A stretch of DNA of 64,000 nt from Anisodus tanguticus (taxonomy: Eukaryota > Streptophyta > Magnoliopsida > Solanales > Solanaceae), in the NCBI GenBank assembly GCA_034509755.1, contig CM067552.1, positions 16,401,001-16,465,000 of the forward strand, written 5' to 3'. Below are positions 34,880 through 47,400 of this stretch, piece after piece. Below the pieces are notes generated by a model. The model was given only the letters and a program-made list of their open reading frames with translations. It did not search any database and had not been told where the DNA came from. The position numbers and the translations under genes were made by a program. Position 1 is the first letter of the stretch. Each line of letters begins with the position of its first letter.

Positions 34880-35841
34880 TGTTCAAGCAAGTTATATCTC
34901 AACGTTCCATACATCGTGTCCTGTACTAATGCTGAATATAAGTTAAAACATGAAACTCTGAATAAAACATGTAACTCCCTAATAATACTGAATATACTAT
35001 TTTAAAGTGCGAAAATTGTCTGAAAGCATGATAGTGTAGCCCACAAGACTGAACATAACTGGATATCCAACATGACATGATTGAATAGTCTATGAAACCT
35101 CTGACATTAGTTTGTAATACTAAACTGTTGTTGGTACAAGGCCCACGACATACATGACTGTCTAACATGACATGACTACTAAAATTAAAGACAGTGACCA
35201 GAAGGAAGGGAGGCTCACTAAATAGCTGATACGATGAAGTCCTAGTGAGTAGATCTATCGTCATGTAAATTAGTACCTCTATCGTGAAATGCAGGCCCCA
35301 GATAATAGGTACGTAGGTACACCAGAATTTTACTTTTATGTAAAACAACTGAAATGAAAGAATAGTAAGTGGCCTGCTCGGGGAAATAGACAATCCAAAT
35401 TATTAACATGGATACATGAGTAATACAAAACCAAATATGTAAATGTAAGTTGTAGCTGATTCCATCAATAAATCTCCTTAAGATCATGATACATTTTCAT
35501 AGAATATGGGTAGATAAAATACTTAGAACTGTGTGCCTCAGCCATAATCCGCTCTCTGATCCCATCTACATCTGGCACACATAATCCTCCTTGGTACCTT
35601 AAAGTATCGTTATCTCCTAATTGTTAGCAAGTTGTCAATAGGTAGGGATCATTAAGCTATTCTCTCATTTACTTCAGCTACTAAGGAGGATTCGACCCTA
35701 TTATGTACAACAAATCCACCATCTTCGGAGTCTAAAAGTCAGACTCTTAGACTTTCTAATCGGTGAACGTTTTTCACCATACATCTCTTGCCTTCTTCAA
35801 TGTGAGCTAGGTTTTTCATGGATCACCGGCTAAGAGCATCA
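34880..35841 (-). mobile_element. Gypsy-type LTR remnant
   Basis: Several blocks resemble the reverse complement of 2098-2560 in the LTR at 576-2646: aaggaagggaggctcactaa at about 35192-35220 (compare ttggtgagccctaac near 2270-2285) and gtctatgaaacctctgac at 35088-35105 (compare gaggcttcataaac near 2380). The match is patchy and the ends are not defined. It is interrupted on its right side by the LARD-like element at 35842. Confidence 0.45.
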
Positions 35842-36627
35842 TGTCACGCCCCAAACCGGAGGGCCGCGACGGCACCCAGACCCGACCCGCTGGGTACCGC
35901 TAACCACACACTTCACACTTAATCATATTTAATTACAGACTGAGCCGAGATAGAGTATATAAAGTTCCAACCCGAAGGACCCACCTTATAAATCTATATA
36001 CCGAGGCCGACAAGGCCATTCATGACAACCAACCACAGGACACCTATCTACAAGCCTCTAAAGAGTAAAACATACCACGACCTGACCGCAACTCCGAAAC
36101 GAATAGAGTGCTCCAAATACCAGCTGAGCTAGCAACCTACTAGTGCGAACTGTCACTCTCTCAATATGAACCTACGGACATAAAACACAGCATCCCCCGA
36201 CAAAAGGGACGTCAGTACGACTGATGTACTGAGTATGCCAGGTATAAGAAATAACATAGCAGAGATATATCATAATCTGAAACAGAAATAGCTGAACATC
36301 AGTAAATGCCTCTGAGGGCCCTAATACACATGCCTAAATGTTATGCACGATGCCGTTTACATATACCTCAGCCTCTTCGGGCATCTTCCTTACCATAACA
36401 ACCTCTGTGGGCATCATACCATATAATGGTAAACGAATGTATGCATGATGCGAATGCGGTATATATATGTTAGTGTTGCGGATCGTGCAACCCGTCCCAA
36501 TAAGCCATACATGCATCACATCACATCATCACATCATATTGGCCTCTTCGAGCTCTTTTGTGATAGTCTGTACCAGTTGCAGGTGGTGTGTGTATATAAC
36601 ACCTTTCCCTTTTTTCCCCCATTTCCC

Positions 36628-36685
<58 letters not shown>

Positions 36686-38163
36686 CCATATAGTAATATG
36701 CATAGCACAAGTGGTGGTCCAGGATACTATATGAATGCAATGCAAATGGAAATACATGACTGACAATAAAATACCCGGAGTGACATAACATCCTTGTACC
36801 TTTAGTTAATACTGTGAATATTAACATCTTTTCTGTATGCCTTAACAAGGACTTAGAAACATAATTAGACATGCTTTTAGCATATAAATTAATAACATGA
36901 TCGTTCTTAACTACTCAGAGTAGAGTAACTTATGGAGCAACATGATAATTATATTTCGTACATAGAATTATGCCAAAATAAAGGAATGAATTGCCTTCAG
37001 ATACCTCGTTGTCGAATTTATCTAAGTTCCCACGGGTCCTTGTAAGCTCTATGAATGATTTAAATCACAATCAAATCAATATACTAATAACATGCTTCTT
37101 TGAGACATTCTAGTGAACACCTTGTATGCCTAGAATCTACACTTCTTCTCTATAGAAACTTGTGCTTATAATAAAACACCCAACCCTTCTAATCCTTCTT
37201 TTTGTTGTCACAATAACCAAAACAATTCAGCAATTCCACATGCACCCTCCAATTTCGTACAAACAGTCCCGCTAACACTCCACTAACTTAACATTTTTGA
37301 TAATTGTCTTAGAACTAGTAAGAATCATGTTCTGTGATTCGTATAAACCAAAGGATAAGAAGAATTAACTCAGTTAGAATCAACAATGGGAGTCGTCGGA
37401 AAATCTTTCACCTAAATCAGTTTTCGACAAACAGAAACAGGACCCCAAACTCGATTCTGGGTCACGACTTAGGTTTCTGAGTTCTTAAACTTGTTCAAGG
37501 CCTCAATTCACTATGAATCACGGTCCAAGACACCATGAATTTTCCCCTTTTTTATCTCTGTGAAAGCTTACGGAAATCCCCAATGAAGTTGAGAATTTTA
37601 GATAGTTTTAACTATGACTTACTTCCTTCTGATTAAAGTGTAGTGGACTCTTCTTTAAGAAAAGGTTCTACTTAAGAAATTGAAAGAGATGAAAGTTCTT
37701 TAAGAACAGAGACGAGAATGAATGTCTGGAGACTTACATAGCTGCCACCGATCGACTAATTTGGGCTTAGTCACCCCACATCGTTTTATAAGAGTATACG
37801 TAATGTTTCACTAAGTGTTGTCCCCTTTTTAATTAATTGATCCCACAACTAATTAATTATACACAAAATTAAATTTCTGATCCCAATTCACTTAAATCTT
37901 GACGACTTATAAAACCTTCTTATACTCAATGTCATAATTCTTGTAATATGACGCTAGTCCATCACCTCATTGGGGATATACAATTATTATTATTAATCCC
38001 CGTCGTCGCATTTGTTAAATCCAAGATTATTTCGGGATCAAGTCCTTTTATGTACTAATTTTCTCATTAGTATACGCAAGTACCACATAAACTTCCCGGG
38101 GTTCGGGTCCACATGCCTACGTTTATGTGCTTAACCCGTTACCCTGAAATACGAGGTGTTACA
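35842..38163 (-). repeat. 3' LTR of the LARD-like element
   Basis: Ends in tgtcacgccccaaaccgg at the left and ggtgttaca at the right (plus-strand view). It contains a long (AT)n tract at 36632-36681 that the other LTR lacks. Confidence 0.92.
36632..36681. repeat. (AT)n microsatellite
   Basis: About 50 bases of at repeat in one LTR. The equivalent place in the other LTR (about 42420-42442) has only a short tract. The Ile/Tyr-repeat reading frames over it are not genes. Confidence 0.95.
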
Positions 38164-38177
38164 TCCTCTCCCCCTTA
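38164..38177 (-). other. Polypurine tract of the LARD-like element
   Basis: Minus strand TAAGGGGGAGAGGA directly precedes the TG of the 3' LTR. Nearly the same as the tract at 4948. Confidence 0.85.
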
Positions 38178-40947
38178 GAAACATTCGTCCTCGAATGTCG
38201 GGGTGACATATCCAATGCTTGTATATGCTTAACTTAGGCAATGACCAAATCATTTTAACTTAACCCAATTAATCATAAGACACAACACCAGCAATATACA
38301 ATAGGACCAAACCCAAGGCTTAGCCAAATAACTACAGACAGGTTGACGCTTGCAATTCTCGTATTTTGGATGATTAAAAGTAACATAGAGACATGGCTTG
38401 GAAGTCAAGATAGTGTAATTTAGGCATGTTTATCTCTAGTTTCAACAGATAGAAGTGTAGCTCTCATCTTAGTACAAATACCAGCAAATAAATATATGTT
38501 CTAAAATTAGCATGGGACTAATCTAAACATGGATTAGTCTAACAGATCTTAAGCACCATGGGATATGCAAACATGTTCAAAGTCTCCATTCTAATTAGAT
38601 GCTTAATCCTAATGATACATTTCTAGCTAATAGGGATATTAGTCAAGAATTTCCTTAGCACATAAGCATATAAATACAGAACATATACTCCAGTTCCTGG
38701 TTTTCCTTGAATCTGAACTATGGAATAAACATGCTACCCAAACATATCTTCAGTTAATATATCAAGGTAAAACATGGTTGTGAACTAATGTTATTAAAAA
38801 ATGATCTGTTGCATATAATCTTAGATTAAACAGGTTAACAAAACAGCTAGTGAGGTTCAAATATATATGAAAAGGGCATATATGGCTTCTTAAGCTCTTA
38901 GACATCTTTAAGTTTGAAACATAACATATACAGGCCACTCAAGTAAGTCCTCAGTTAATATAAGTAGTGATAATGTACGTATATGTGATCTGATACTATC
39001 TACTAGACATCATGCAGAGGAATCAAAATCAGCTCAATCTTACTCAAGGGTAACAACAACATAGCAGCAGCAGTGATCTGCCAAACCACAGGCAACAAAG
39101 ATCCTCAAAGCACAACAACAGCAGTACCCTCCTAATATTTCAGGAGAACCAGAGAACCAGTTACCAGAACTCAATCAATGGGACTATCTAGATGCAAATA
39201 ATTGGTTGACACATGATATCAAATGTTAGAATTCAATACATACCATTTTCTGGCCAAACAGCACACACAAGAAAATATTTAAACCAAGACAAAACAGAAA
39301 CACATGACAAGACACTTAATCTAAGCATCATGATGTCACAGATATATCACTCTGCCCTGTTCTTATTTGAATCAGGTTTAACATGTCTTATATAATCAAA
39401 GGAAATACTTGAAGTAGTCTAAGAGTCATGCACCTTTATTAACATCACATCTCAGGATTCAAGTCACACCCCAGTTAGCCAAGTATCATTTCATATGCTC
39501 TTGGATAGTTATTGGAACTTAGGCAAGTCATACACCACTAGAAACAGACACATGAGTAGATAACTGGATTCCTATATAACTCAGACACATCATATATGAC
39601 TCAAATCAAATAAAGTGTTAATGGCTAAGGTACAACAATCTCCAAGCCTCAAACTGTCTTAGGACATGTAACTTATTTCAACTTAAAATGCAGCAACTAT
39701 TTACACCATAGCACAACAGATCAACAACCTTTTCAGCACAACATGGAAGTCCCACAAGGCTATATGTGCTGCAAAATAACAATAATACATAACCATAATT
39801 TATCTCAAAGGCAGCAACAACCTTACCCAATTTATAGTAGCTCAGGGAATCATGACAACATGTAACAATAAATAGTAACAAAGCAGCAACCATAACTCAA
39901 AGTGCAGTATCTTGAGAGCCACACAAGTCTTAACAAAGGCTACAAATAACTAAGAGGGCACAACATGTTTGAAAATAGGACGTTTGAGACTGAAAAAGAG
40001 CAGTAACATCTGTCATAAATTGAAGCAGCAACATATGTTTGAAGTGTAACATGGACAGTAATAGTAGCAACAAAACAACAACTAAAAAGTACAGCAGAGG
40101 ACATCAAATAACAACCATAATAACAACAAGTATGATAGCTAAATGCCTCAGATCTTAATTTCAAGATGAACACTGGATCATATATAAGCTGGTCCTTAGG
40201 CAAGTATTTGGACTGAATGAATGGACTAGGAGGTAAGCAATGGGGAAAAAACATAGAAACAAGTAATTAAATGCAAACTACTTTGGTTAGGTACTCTATT
40301 TAGTTTTATCTAAATATGTATGCAGAAACAAGGCTTGGCCATGTTAAGTTGTTCTAGACATGGTTGTGCAATCTCATCTATGGACATGGTTATGCAAAGC
40401 ATGACATCCTAAAATGTAAACAACTTGACATGCCAATCCTAAGTCAAAAAACCATTATATCACAGTTAACAAACATCAAATACCTGCTGAATTAATTACA
40501 AGAACTTATCAAGACAACTTGCTTCAATATCTGCACGTAACCCATGATCATACCATGTCCAGGGGTCAAAACAGATACATTAAGAGGCTACGTACCAACA
40601 GTCCACAAAATCCATATCCTGTTGGTGTATCTATGTTATAGCAGATGCCAAATCCCAAGAACTCCCAATACACCCATGAATCAGTAAAACATGCTCAGAA
40701 TAATTTTTAGAAGAAACATTTAGATGGTATTCATAACTCACAACCATCACATATACTATATACTTCAACCATGATCAAGCATAAAATATCATATTCTTAT
40801 ACAGAAGGAACTAAGTTCAGCCTTTGGTGGCAAGATCTATAGGTTCAAGTAACTTCATCTCTACATTGTCCTATCTTGGTCCTATATATGACCCTCGACC
40901 CGACACACTTCGAAGTGGAATTCTCTTAACCTTACTAACCGCTCACT
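38178..40947. other. Non-coding interior of the LARD-like element
   Basis: A/C-rich on the plus strand with many caacaa and agcagca words. No frame longer than about 100 codons and no recognised domain on either strand. Confidence 0.7.
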
Positions 40948-41409
40948 TTATCCTGTCCTGCCTTCTTTTCTCCTCCAGCGCGTATCCAATAACATGGACC
41001 GAGATTGTGGACTATCCGGAATCTCGAAAGGGTCGGGGTCATTGAGCGATATGCATACCCGGTCATGGCGTGATGTCTGAGGAAAATCCGATTGTACCCG
41101 TCCCTGTGCTGTTCCACCTATCCCATGGTCAATGGGGCCCGATACTAAAGACCTTGGTGATGTCGGAACTCCCCTCACCCCACTTCCCGTCGGAAGAACC
41201 GAGGGTGTTCGAGCGGGTGACTCATAGGGATCTTCAAATGGATCTTCCTCTATAGACTCCTTGATTTATGATGGATCTAAGTCCATAGTATAACTCACCT
41301 TTCTTATTTCAACTTCCGTAACCCTCCGACCCGTGCCAGCGAGTGGTATCTATCTAACATCTTGTCCTTCGACAGTACCCGCATCCTTATTATTCAAGGT
41401 ATTTCTCAT
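40948..41409 (-). pseudogene. Degenerate gag-like leader ORF
   Basis: From a Met at 41409 (MRNTLNNKDAGTVEGQ) the frame has two early stops (TAG and TAA), an acidic segment IKESIEEDPFEDPYES, and then stays open to 40948. Its first ~75 codons correspond in position and pattern (SYTM..DPS...EEDPFEDPYES) to the acidic leader at 9495-9259 of the other minus-strand element (SYSMKEDPSED...EEDPSEAPKES). The rest, rich in Ser/Pro/Gly/Arg, has no recognised domain. Gag-like nature is inferred from position behind the primer site and from the zinc knuckles that follow the counterpart. Confidence 0.5.
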
Positions 41410-41615
41410 TGTAGACGTTACTGCAGTTTCAAATGAGAAAATTGGATTAGGAACAAATACTCTTATGACTCAGCTCAATCGAACAATCTAGATTATGAAA
41501 GAATGGAAACCATCCCTAGATGCATTGCAACCTCCTATTTATAAGTGTGGCGCGCTACACACCCATAAACAATACTCTACTAGACACGGCTTGTAGACAT
41601 CCCTAAGATAGACCT

Positions 41616-41627
41616 GCTCTGATACCA
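41616..41627 (-). other. Primer-binding site of the LARD-like element
   Basis: Minus strand TGGTATCAGAGC, exact match to the initiator tRNA-Met site, 4 bases inside the 5' LTR end. Confidence 0.93.
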
Positions 41628-41631
41628 AGTT

Positions 41632-43923
41632 TGTCACGTCCCAAATCGGAGGGCCGCGACGGCCCTTGGACCCGACCCACCGGGTACCGCTAACCACACA
41701 CTTCAGACTTAATCATAGTTAATTACAGACTGAGCCGAGATAGATTATATAAAGTTCCAACCCGAAGGCCCTACCTTATAAATCTATATACCGAGGCCGA
41801 TAAGGCCATTCATGACAACTAACCACAAGATACCTATCTAGAAGCCTATAAAGAGTAAAACATACCACGACCAGACCACAACTCTGAAACGAATAGAATG
41901 CTCCAAATACCAGCTGAGCTAGCAACCTACTAGTGCGAACCGTCACTCTATCAATATGAACCTACATGCATAAAACACAGCGTCCCCCGACAAAAGGGAC
42001 GTCAGTACGATTGGTGTACTAAGTATGTCAGACATAAGAAATAACATAGCAGAGATATATCATAATCTGAAACAGAAATAGCTGAACATCAGTAAATCCC
42101 TCTGAGGGCCCTAATACACATGCCTAAATGTTATGCACAATGCCGTATACATATACCTCAGCCTCTTCGGGCATCTTCCTTACCATACCAACCTTTGTGG
42201 GCATCATACCATATAATGGAAAATGAATGTATTCATGATGCAAATGCGGTATATATATGTTAGTGTTGCGGATCGTGCAACCCGTCCCAATATATGTTAG
42301 TGTTGCGGATAGTGCAACCCGTACCAATAATCCATACAGACATCACATCACATCATCACATCATATTGGCCTCTTCGAGCTCTTTTGTGATAGTCTGTAC
42401 CAACTGCAGGTGGTGTGTGTATATAATATATATATATATAATATTTACCATTTAGAAATGTGCATAGCACAAGTGGTCCAGGGTACTATATGAATGCAAT
42501 ACAAATGGAAATACATGACTGACAATAAAATACCCGGAGTGACATAATATCCTTGTACCTTCAGCTAATACTGTGAATATTAACATCTTTTCTGTATGCC
42601 TTAACAAGGACTTAGAAAAATACTTAGACATTCTTTTAGCATATAAATTAATAACATGATCGTTCTTAACTACTAAGAGTAGAGTAACTTATGGAGCAAC
42701 ATGATGGTTATATTTTGTACATAGAATTATGCCAAAATAAAAGAATGAATTGACTTCAGATACCTCGTTGTCGAATTTATCTAAGTTCTCACGGGTCCTT
42801 GTAATCTCTATGAATGATTTAAATCACAATCGAATCAATATACTAATAATATGCTTCTTTGAGACATTCTAGCGAACACCTTGTATGCCTAGAATCTACA
42901 CTTCTTTCTCTATAGAAACTTGTGCTTATAATAAAACACCCAACCCTTCTAATCCTTCTTTTTGTTGTCACAATAACCAAAACAATTCAGCAATTCCACA
43001 TGCACCCTCCAATTTCGTACAAACAGTCCTACTAACACCCTTACTAACTTAACATTTTTTATAATCGTATTAGAACTAGTAAGAATCATGTTCTGTGATT
43101 CGTATAAACCAAAGGATAAGAAGAATTACCTTAGTTAGAATCAGCAATGGGAGTCGTCGGAAAATCTTTCACCTAAATCAGTTTTCGACAAACAGAAATA
43201 GGACCCCAAACTCGATTCTGGGTCACGACTTAGGTTTCTGAGTTCTTAAACTTGTTCAAGGCTTCAATTCACTATGAATCACGGTCCAAGACACCATGAA
43301 TTTCCCCCTTTTTGTCTATGTGAAAGCTTACGGAAATCCCCAATGAAGTCGAGAATTTTAGAGAGTTTTAACTATGACTTACTTCCTTCTGATTAAAGTG
43401 TAGTGGTCTCTTCTTTAAGAAAAGGTTCTACAAAAGAAATTGAAAGAGATGAAAGTTCGTTAAGAACAGAGGCGAGAATGAATATCTGGAGACTTACATA
43501 GCTGCCACCGGTCGACTAATTTGGGCTTAGTCACCCCACATCATTTTATAAGAGTACACGTAATGTTTCACTAAGTGTTGTCCTCTTTTTAATTAATTGA
43601 TCCAACAACTAATTAATTATACACATAATTAAATTCCTGATCTCAATTCACTTAAATCCTGACGACTTATAAAACCTTCTTATACTCAATGTCATAATTC
43701 TTGTAATATGACGCTAGTCCATCACCTCATTGGGGATATACAATTATTATTATTAATCCCCATCGTCGCATTTGTTAAATCCAAAATTATTTCGGGATCA
43801 AATCCTTTTATATACTAATTTCCTCATTAGTATACGCAAGTACCACATAAACTTCTCGGGGTTCGGGTCCACCTGCCTACATTTATGTGCTCAACCCGTT
43901 ACCCGGAAATTCGAGGTGTTACA
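41632..43923 (-). repeat. 5' LTR of the LARD-like element
   Basis: Matches the LTR at 35842-38163 throughout. A roughly 38-base tandem duplication (atatatgttagtgttgcgg unit) at 42249-42326 is present here and single in the other LTR. Confidence 0.92.
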
Positions 43924-43928
43924 CATCA

Positions 43929-44505
43929 GCTACAACATTCGCTTTACCTTGATGATAGATAATATTCATATAATAATCCTTGAGTAACTAAAGTCATATT
44001 CTCAGTCTAAGATTCAACTCTCGTTGCTTGAATATGTACTGAAAGATCTCATGGTTGGTAAAATTATCTATGTGTACTCCATATAAATAGTGAATAAAAT
44101 CTTCAACGCGAACACTACTGCTGCCAACTCCAAGTCATGAGTTAGATAATTATTTTCACGACTCTTAAGTTGTCTGGATGCATAAGCTACTACTTTACCA
44201 TGCTGCATTAAAACACAACAAAGACTAACTCCTGAAGCATCACAATATACAGTAAACCCCTCGATTCTCTTTGGTAACGTCAAAACTGGAGTAAAAGTCA
44301 ACCTTGTTTTCAAATTTTGGAAACTTTGCTAATATGTATCTGACCATTGAAACTTGGTCTTCTTCTACATCAACTTAGTCAATTGATCTGAGATAGAGGG
44401 AAAATCTTTTATGAATCACCTGTAGTACCTAGCTAAACCCAAGAAACTTCTTATTTCTGTTGATAACGTGGGTCTGGGCCAATTCATCACAATGTTAATT
44501 TTTTG
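43929..44505 (-). pseudogene. Gypsy RT/RNase H fragment
   Basis: Minus strand shows the end of reverse transcriptase and start of RNase H of a gypsy element: EIRSFLGLARYYRWFIKDF near 44400-44455, then LTLPKRIEGFTVYCDASGVSLCCVL and VVAYASRQLKSRENNY (44100-44280). Stops break it on both sides. It is cut at 43924 by the LARD-like element, whose duplicated target catca lies there, and at about 44505 the next gypsy piece is in the opposite orientation. Confidence 0.8.
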
Positions 44506-45390
44506 AAAGTCTAGAAATGAAGAACAATATAGCAGATTTTATGGCTAAGCGTCCAGATTGTCAGCAAGTTAAGCCGAGCACCAGAGGCCTGGTGAGTTGG
44601 CTGAAAACAAATATATTTTCGTATGGAAATGAGAGATGATAAATATGGACTTCATAACAAGTTTACCTCATTTATTTCAGAAGTATGACTCAATTTGGGT
44701 GATTGTAGACCAACTTACCAAGCCAACACACTTTTTGCTAGTAAAGACCACCAATTCAGCAGAGGACTATGCCAAGTTGTATACTTAGGAAATTATCAGA
44801 TTATATAGGACTCCAGTTTCTATTATCTCTCATAGAGGTTCCCAGTTCACATAGTTCTTTTGGAAGTCTTTTATGAAAGGATTGGGTACCAAGGTCAATT
44901 TGAACACCAATTTTCACCCTCTAACAGATGGTCAGACAGAGCGCACTATTAGGACGTTCGAGGATATGTTGAGATCATGTGTTATAGATCTTAAAGATAA
45001 TTGGGATAATCACTTTTCTCTCATTGAATTTTCTTACAATAATAGTTATTATGTTGGTATCAAGATGGCACTATTCGAAGCCTTATATGGGCGAAAAGGT
45101 AGATCACTGGCCTATTGGTTGGTTTGAAGTTGGCAAAGCAGAATAGTAGGGTCAGACTTGGTCCATCGGGCTATGGAGAAAGTTACGCTGATTTAAGAGT
45201 GTTTGAAGATGGCTCAAAGTCGCCAAAAGTCCTATCCGGACGTATGGTGTAGAGACTTATAATTTCATGACAATAATTGGGTGTTCTTGAAAGATTCTCC
45301 TATGAAAAGCGTTATGCAATTTTGAAATAAAGGGAAGCTCAGTCCTAGATATTTTGGACCACATAAGATCATACCAAAGATTGGTAAGTT

Positions 45391-45612
45391 ACAAAGGAAT
45401 CTTCGACCTCATATTGGTCATGGGTTGGGAACGGGAACTGAACTCTATGAGATCGAATCTCTTGTTGTTCCTCAGTAGCTCAGTGGTAGAGCGGTCGGAT
45501 GTTATCTCTTCATGCTCGTTCCAAGCTCAAAGTACCATTTGTACAAATAAGAATCCCATTCGTTACATGATTTCTTCTTCATATAGATAGATATAGGATC
45601 TATGAGGCAATT
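45391..45612 (+). other. Probable plastid DNA insertion (NUPT)
   Basis: The stretch from aaaggaatcttcgacctc to about gaggcaattac breaks the gypsy reading and looks like the chloroplast spacer around trnN-GUU. It contains the first half of a tRNA-Asn-like gene and flanking sequence (tcttcttcatatagatagat) that I recall from chloroplast inverted repeats. The origin is from memory of plastid sequence, not a search, and the exact ends are uncertain. Confidence 0.6.
45469..45504 (+). pseudogene. trnN-GUU: Truncated plastid-type tRNA-Asn 5' half
   Basis: tcctcagtagctcagtggta followed by gagcggtcgg gives the acceptor 5' strand and D-arm (AGCTCAGTGGTAGAGC), then an anticodon region close to tgtta. 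The anticodon stem, variable and T-arms are replaced by unrelated sequence (tctcttcatgctcg), so it cannot fold as a tRNA. Confidence 0.7.
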
Positions 45613-45949
45613 ACTTAAAATTACATTTTGTGCTACATCCCTGACATAAAAGCTCGAGTTGCCACAAGATTTGGTCTCAGTATACCTAGTATTTCACGTA
45701 TCCATGTTGAAGAAGTGTATGAGAGATCCGTTGCTGATTTTTCCTACCAAAAATATAACAATTAAGGATAGCCTTATGAAGAGATTCTTGTGGCTATTCT
45801 CGATTGTCAGGGTCGCAAGTTGAGAACTAAGAAAGTCACTTTAGTGAAGATATTATGGAGCAATCTAAAGGTTGAAGAGGATACAAGGGAAGCCGAAGAG
45901 GACATGAAGTATAGGTACTCGTTGAGGAGCAAAACGATATTGTCTAAGG

Positions 45950-46320
45950 TAAATACCTCATGTATTCATGTCCAATGTTATAACATTCATGTCTCATGTT
46001 ACGATTTTCATGTTCTATCCGTTCATGTCTCATGTTATGATATCCATGTTTCCACGTACTTATATTATTTCAGTACTTATGACCCATGTCATACTCTTCA
46101 TGTTCATGTACTCATGTCATATTCATGGTCGTGTTTCAATATCCATATTATTCGTGCCTATGATTTCCATGCTAAGTTCTACGTATAGGATTCATGTTAA
46201 TGTTCATGACAAAAGATGAAGGCGGTATACATAGAAAATATTATGGCATGCATGTTAAGTTCGACTATGAGATCATGATCCATCATTTAAGGATGAATGA
46301 TTCCAAGAGGGAGATACTAT
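45950..46320 (+). repeat. Degenerate CATGT-rich repeat
   Basis: Many copies of catgt(t/c)(a/c)(t/a)g-like words (46080-46160 is the densest part), between the end of gypsy pol and its 3' LTR. Probably decayed short tandem repeats in the 3' leader; not coding. Confidence 0.5.
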
Positions 46321-47400
46321 AATGCCTCGTACTTTAGGATAAGGATTGACCTATTGAGAATGACAAGATGATGTATTTTAGAATTTAGGTTCTATTATTT
46401 TAGATCGTTCGTCATTCCAAGCCATATACAAAAAGTTGTGCATGTTTAACTGAAAAAATAGATAAAACATTCTAAGTGTTGGACCCAGCAAAGATAGTGC
46501 AACACAAGGCCTATCGTGCCAAAGTTGGGCGTGATGGAGGTCACGCTACGACAAATGGGGCATCAAGATGAAGATTTTTGAAATTTTGGCTAATTACGGA
46601 GAAGGCAGGGAGGCAACACGATGGACGACTTGATGCGATGCCCATCACATCCAGTGTCATCACGATGGAAACCATGTCACAACAATTAGGGGATTTTGTG
46701 TCCAGCATATAAATATGACACTTGTGCGTATTATTTCAATTTTCACATTACAATTCTGTTCTCAAGCCCTGAGTAGTTATTTCTTCTCCTTTCATCCTCC
46801 TACGTCAAAGTAAGATCATTGTAATGATTCCCAATTGATTCTAACACTCATTACATGATTATTAACATGATTCATCCATCAAACCTTATGATTTCCAAGG
46901 TAAATTCTTTCCAAGAGCTCAAAGTAAGGGTTTTGGTGTTCTTCATTAGAGAATTTATAGTTGTTCATGGATAAGAGTGATTAAATGTATGTAAGGATGC
47001 TTATTACGTGCGGGAACATCATTTTTCTTCCCCACGCTACATTCTTTCATGATTATCACTAAATTCTCATTGAAAACAAAATTATGCCATAGTTTCATGA
47101 AAAGCTTTAGTGCTCTTATACTTTAAATGGTGAAACTTTGTATTTCGTTCATGTGTATCAATCTGAATATCATGAACTCATTATGCAATCGATGAATGCT
47201 CATACTTTAATTTTCATGAGTTTTAAGCATAAAACATGAAATGTTTATGAACTACTATTGCTCCATTCCATAAATTCTCATAATTTCCATGTCTCATATA
47301 CATAAAACAACAACAACATACCAGTGTTGTGAAATTTAATATGAAATATGTTATGAAGACCATGGGCTCATATCCACTTATATTTATGCTCATATTTTAG
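46318..47400 (+). mobile_element. Gypsy 3' LTR, 5' part
   Basis: Follows the purine-rich ccaagagggagatac and starts tataatgcctcgtacttta, a slightly changed form of the TGTAATGCCCCGTAC start common in such LTRs. A TATA-like block catataaatatg lies at 46706-46717. The downstream order (ctcctttcatcctcctacgtcaaagtaaga near 46786, then catgattattaacatgattc) parallels 1265-1375 of the LTR at 576. It loses resemblance after about 47400. Confidence 0.6.

Larger units (their letters stand above)
35842..43923 (-). mobile_element. Complete LARD-like non-autonomous LTR retrotransposon
   Basis: LTRs of 2322 bp (35842-38163) and 2292 bp (41632-43923) are direct copies with high visible identity. On the minus strand they start TGTAACACCTCG and end CGTGACA. 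Duplication catca is exact at 35837-35841 and 43924-43928. The interior (38164-41631, 3468 bp) holds a primer site at one end and a polypurine tract at the other. It lacks recognisable reverse transcriptase, integrase and RNase H; only a degenerate gag-like leader is seen. This combination (long LTRs, ~3.5 kb non-coding interior) is that of large retrotransposon derivatives, which depend on enzymes from other elements. The solo LTR at 18337-20821 is from a related family. Confidence 0.92.
44520..45920 (+). pseudogene. Gypsy integrase and C-terminal fragment
   Basis: Plus-strand integrase pieces: YDSIWVIVDQLTKPTHFL near 44690-44745 (stops removed by frame change), SIISHRGSQFT near 44820-44850, MKGLGTKVNLNTNFHPLTDG and QTERTIRTFEDMLRSC (44873-44980), then FSYNNSYYVGIKMALFEALY with GRKGRS. 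Downstream are a DVWCRDL region, KLSPRYFGPHKIIPKIGK (45330-45390), a plastid-like insert, and then YEEILVAILDCQGRKLRTK with VKILWSNLKVEEDTREAEED (45776-45905), typical of the end of plant gypsy polyproteins. Many stops; dead. Confidence 0.82.

Noticed and set aside
36445..36872. Overlapping reading frames on both strands with long Ile/Tyr repeats
   Set aside because: They are translations of the (AT)n microsatellite in an LTR; present on both strands and absent from the sister LTR.
45469..45504. A functional tRNA gene
   Set aside because: Only the 5' half is present; the anticodon stem, T-arm and 3' acceptor strand are missing.
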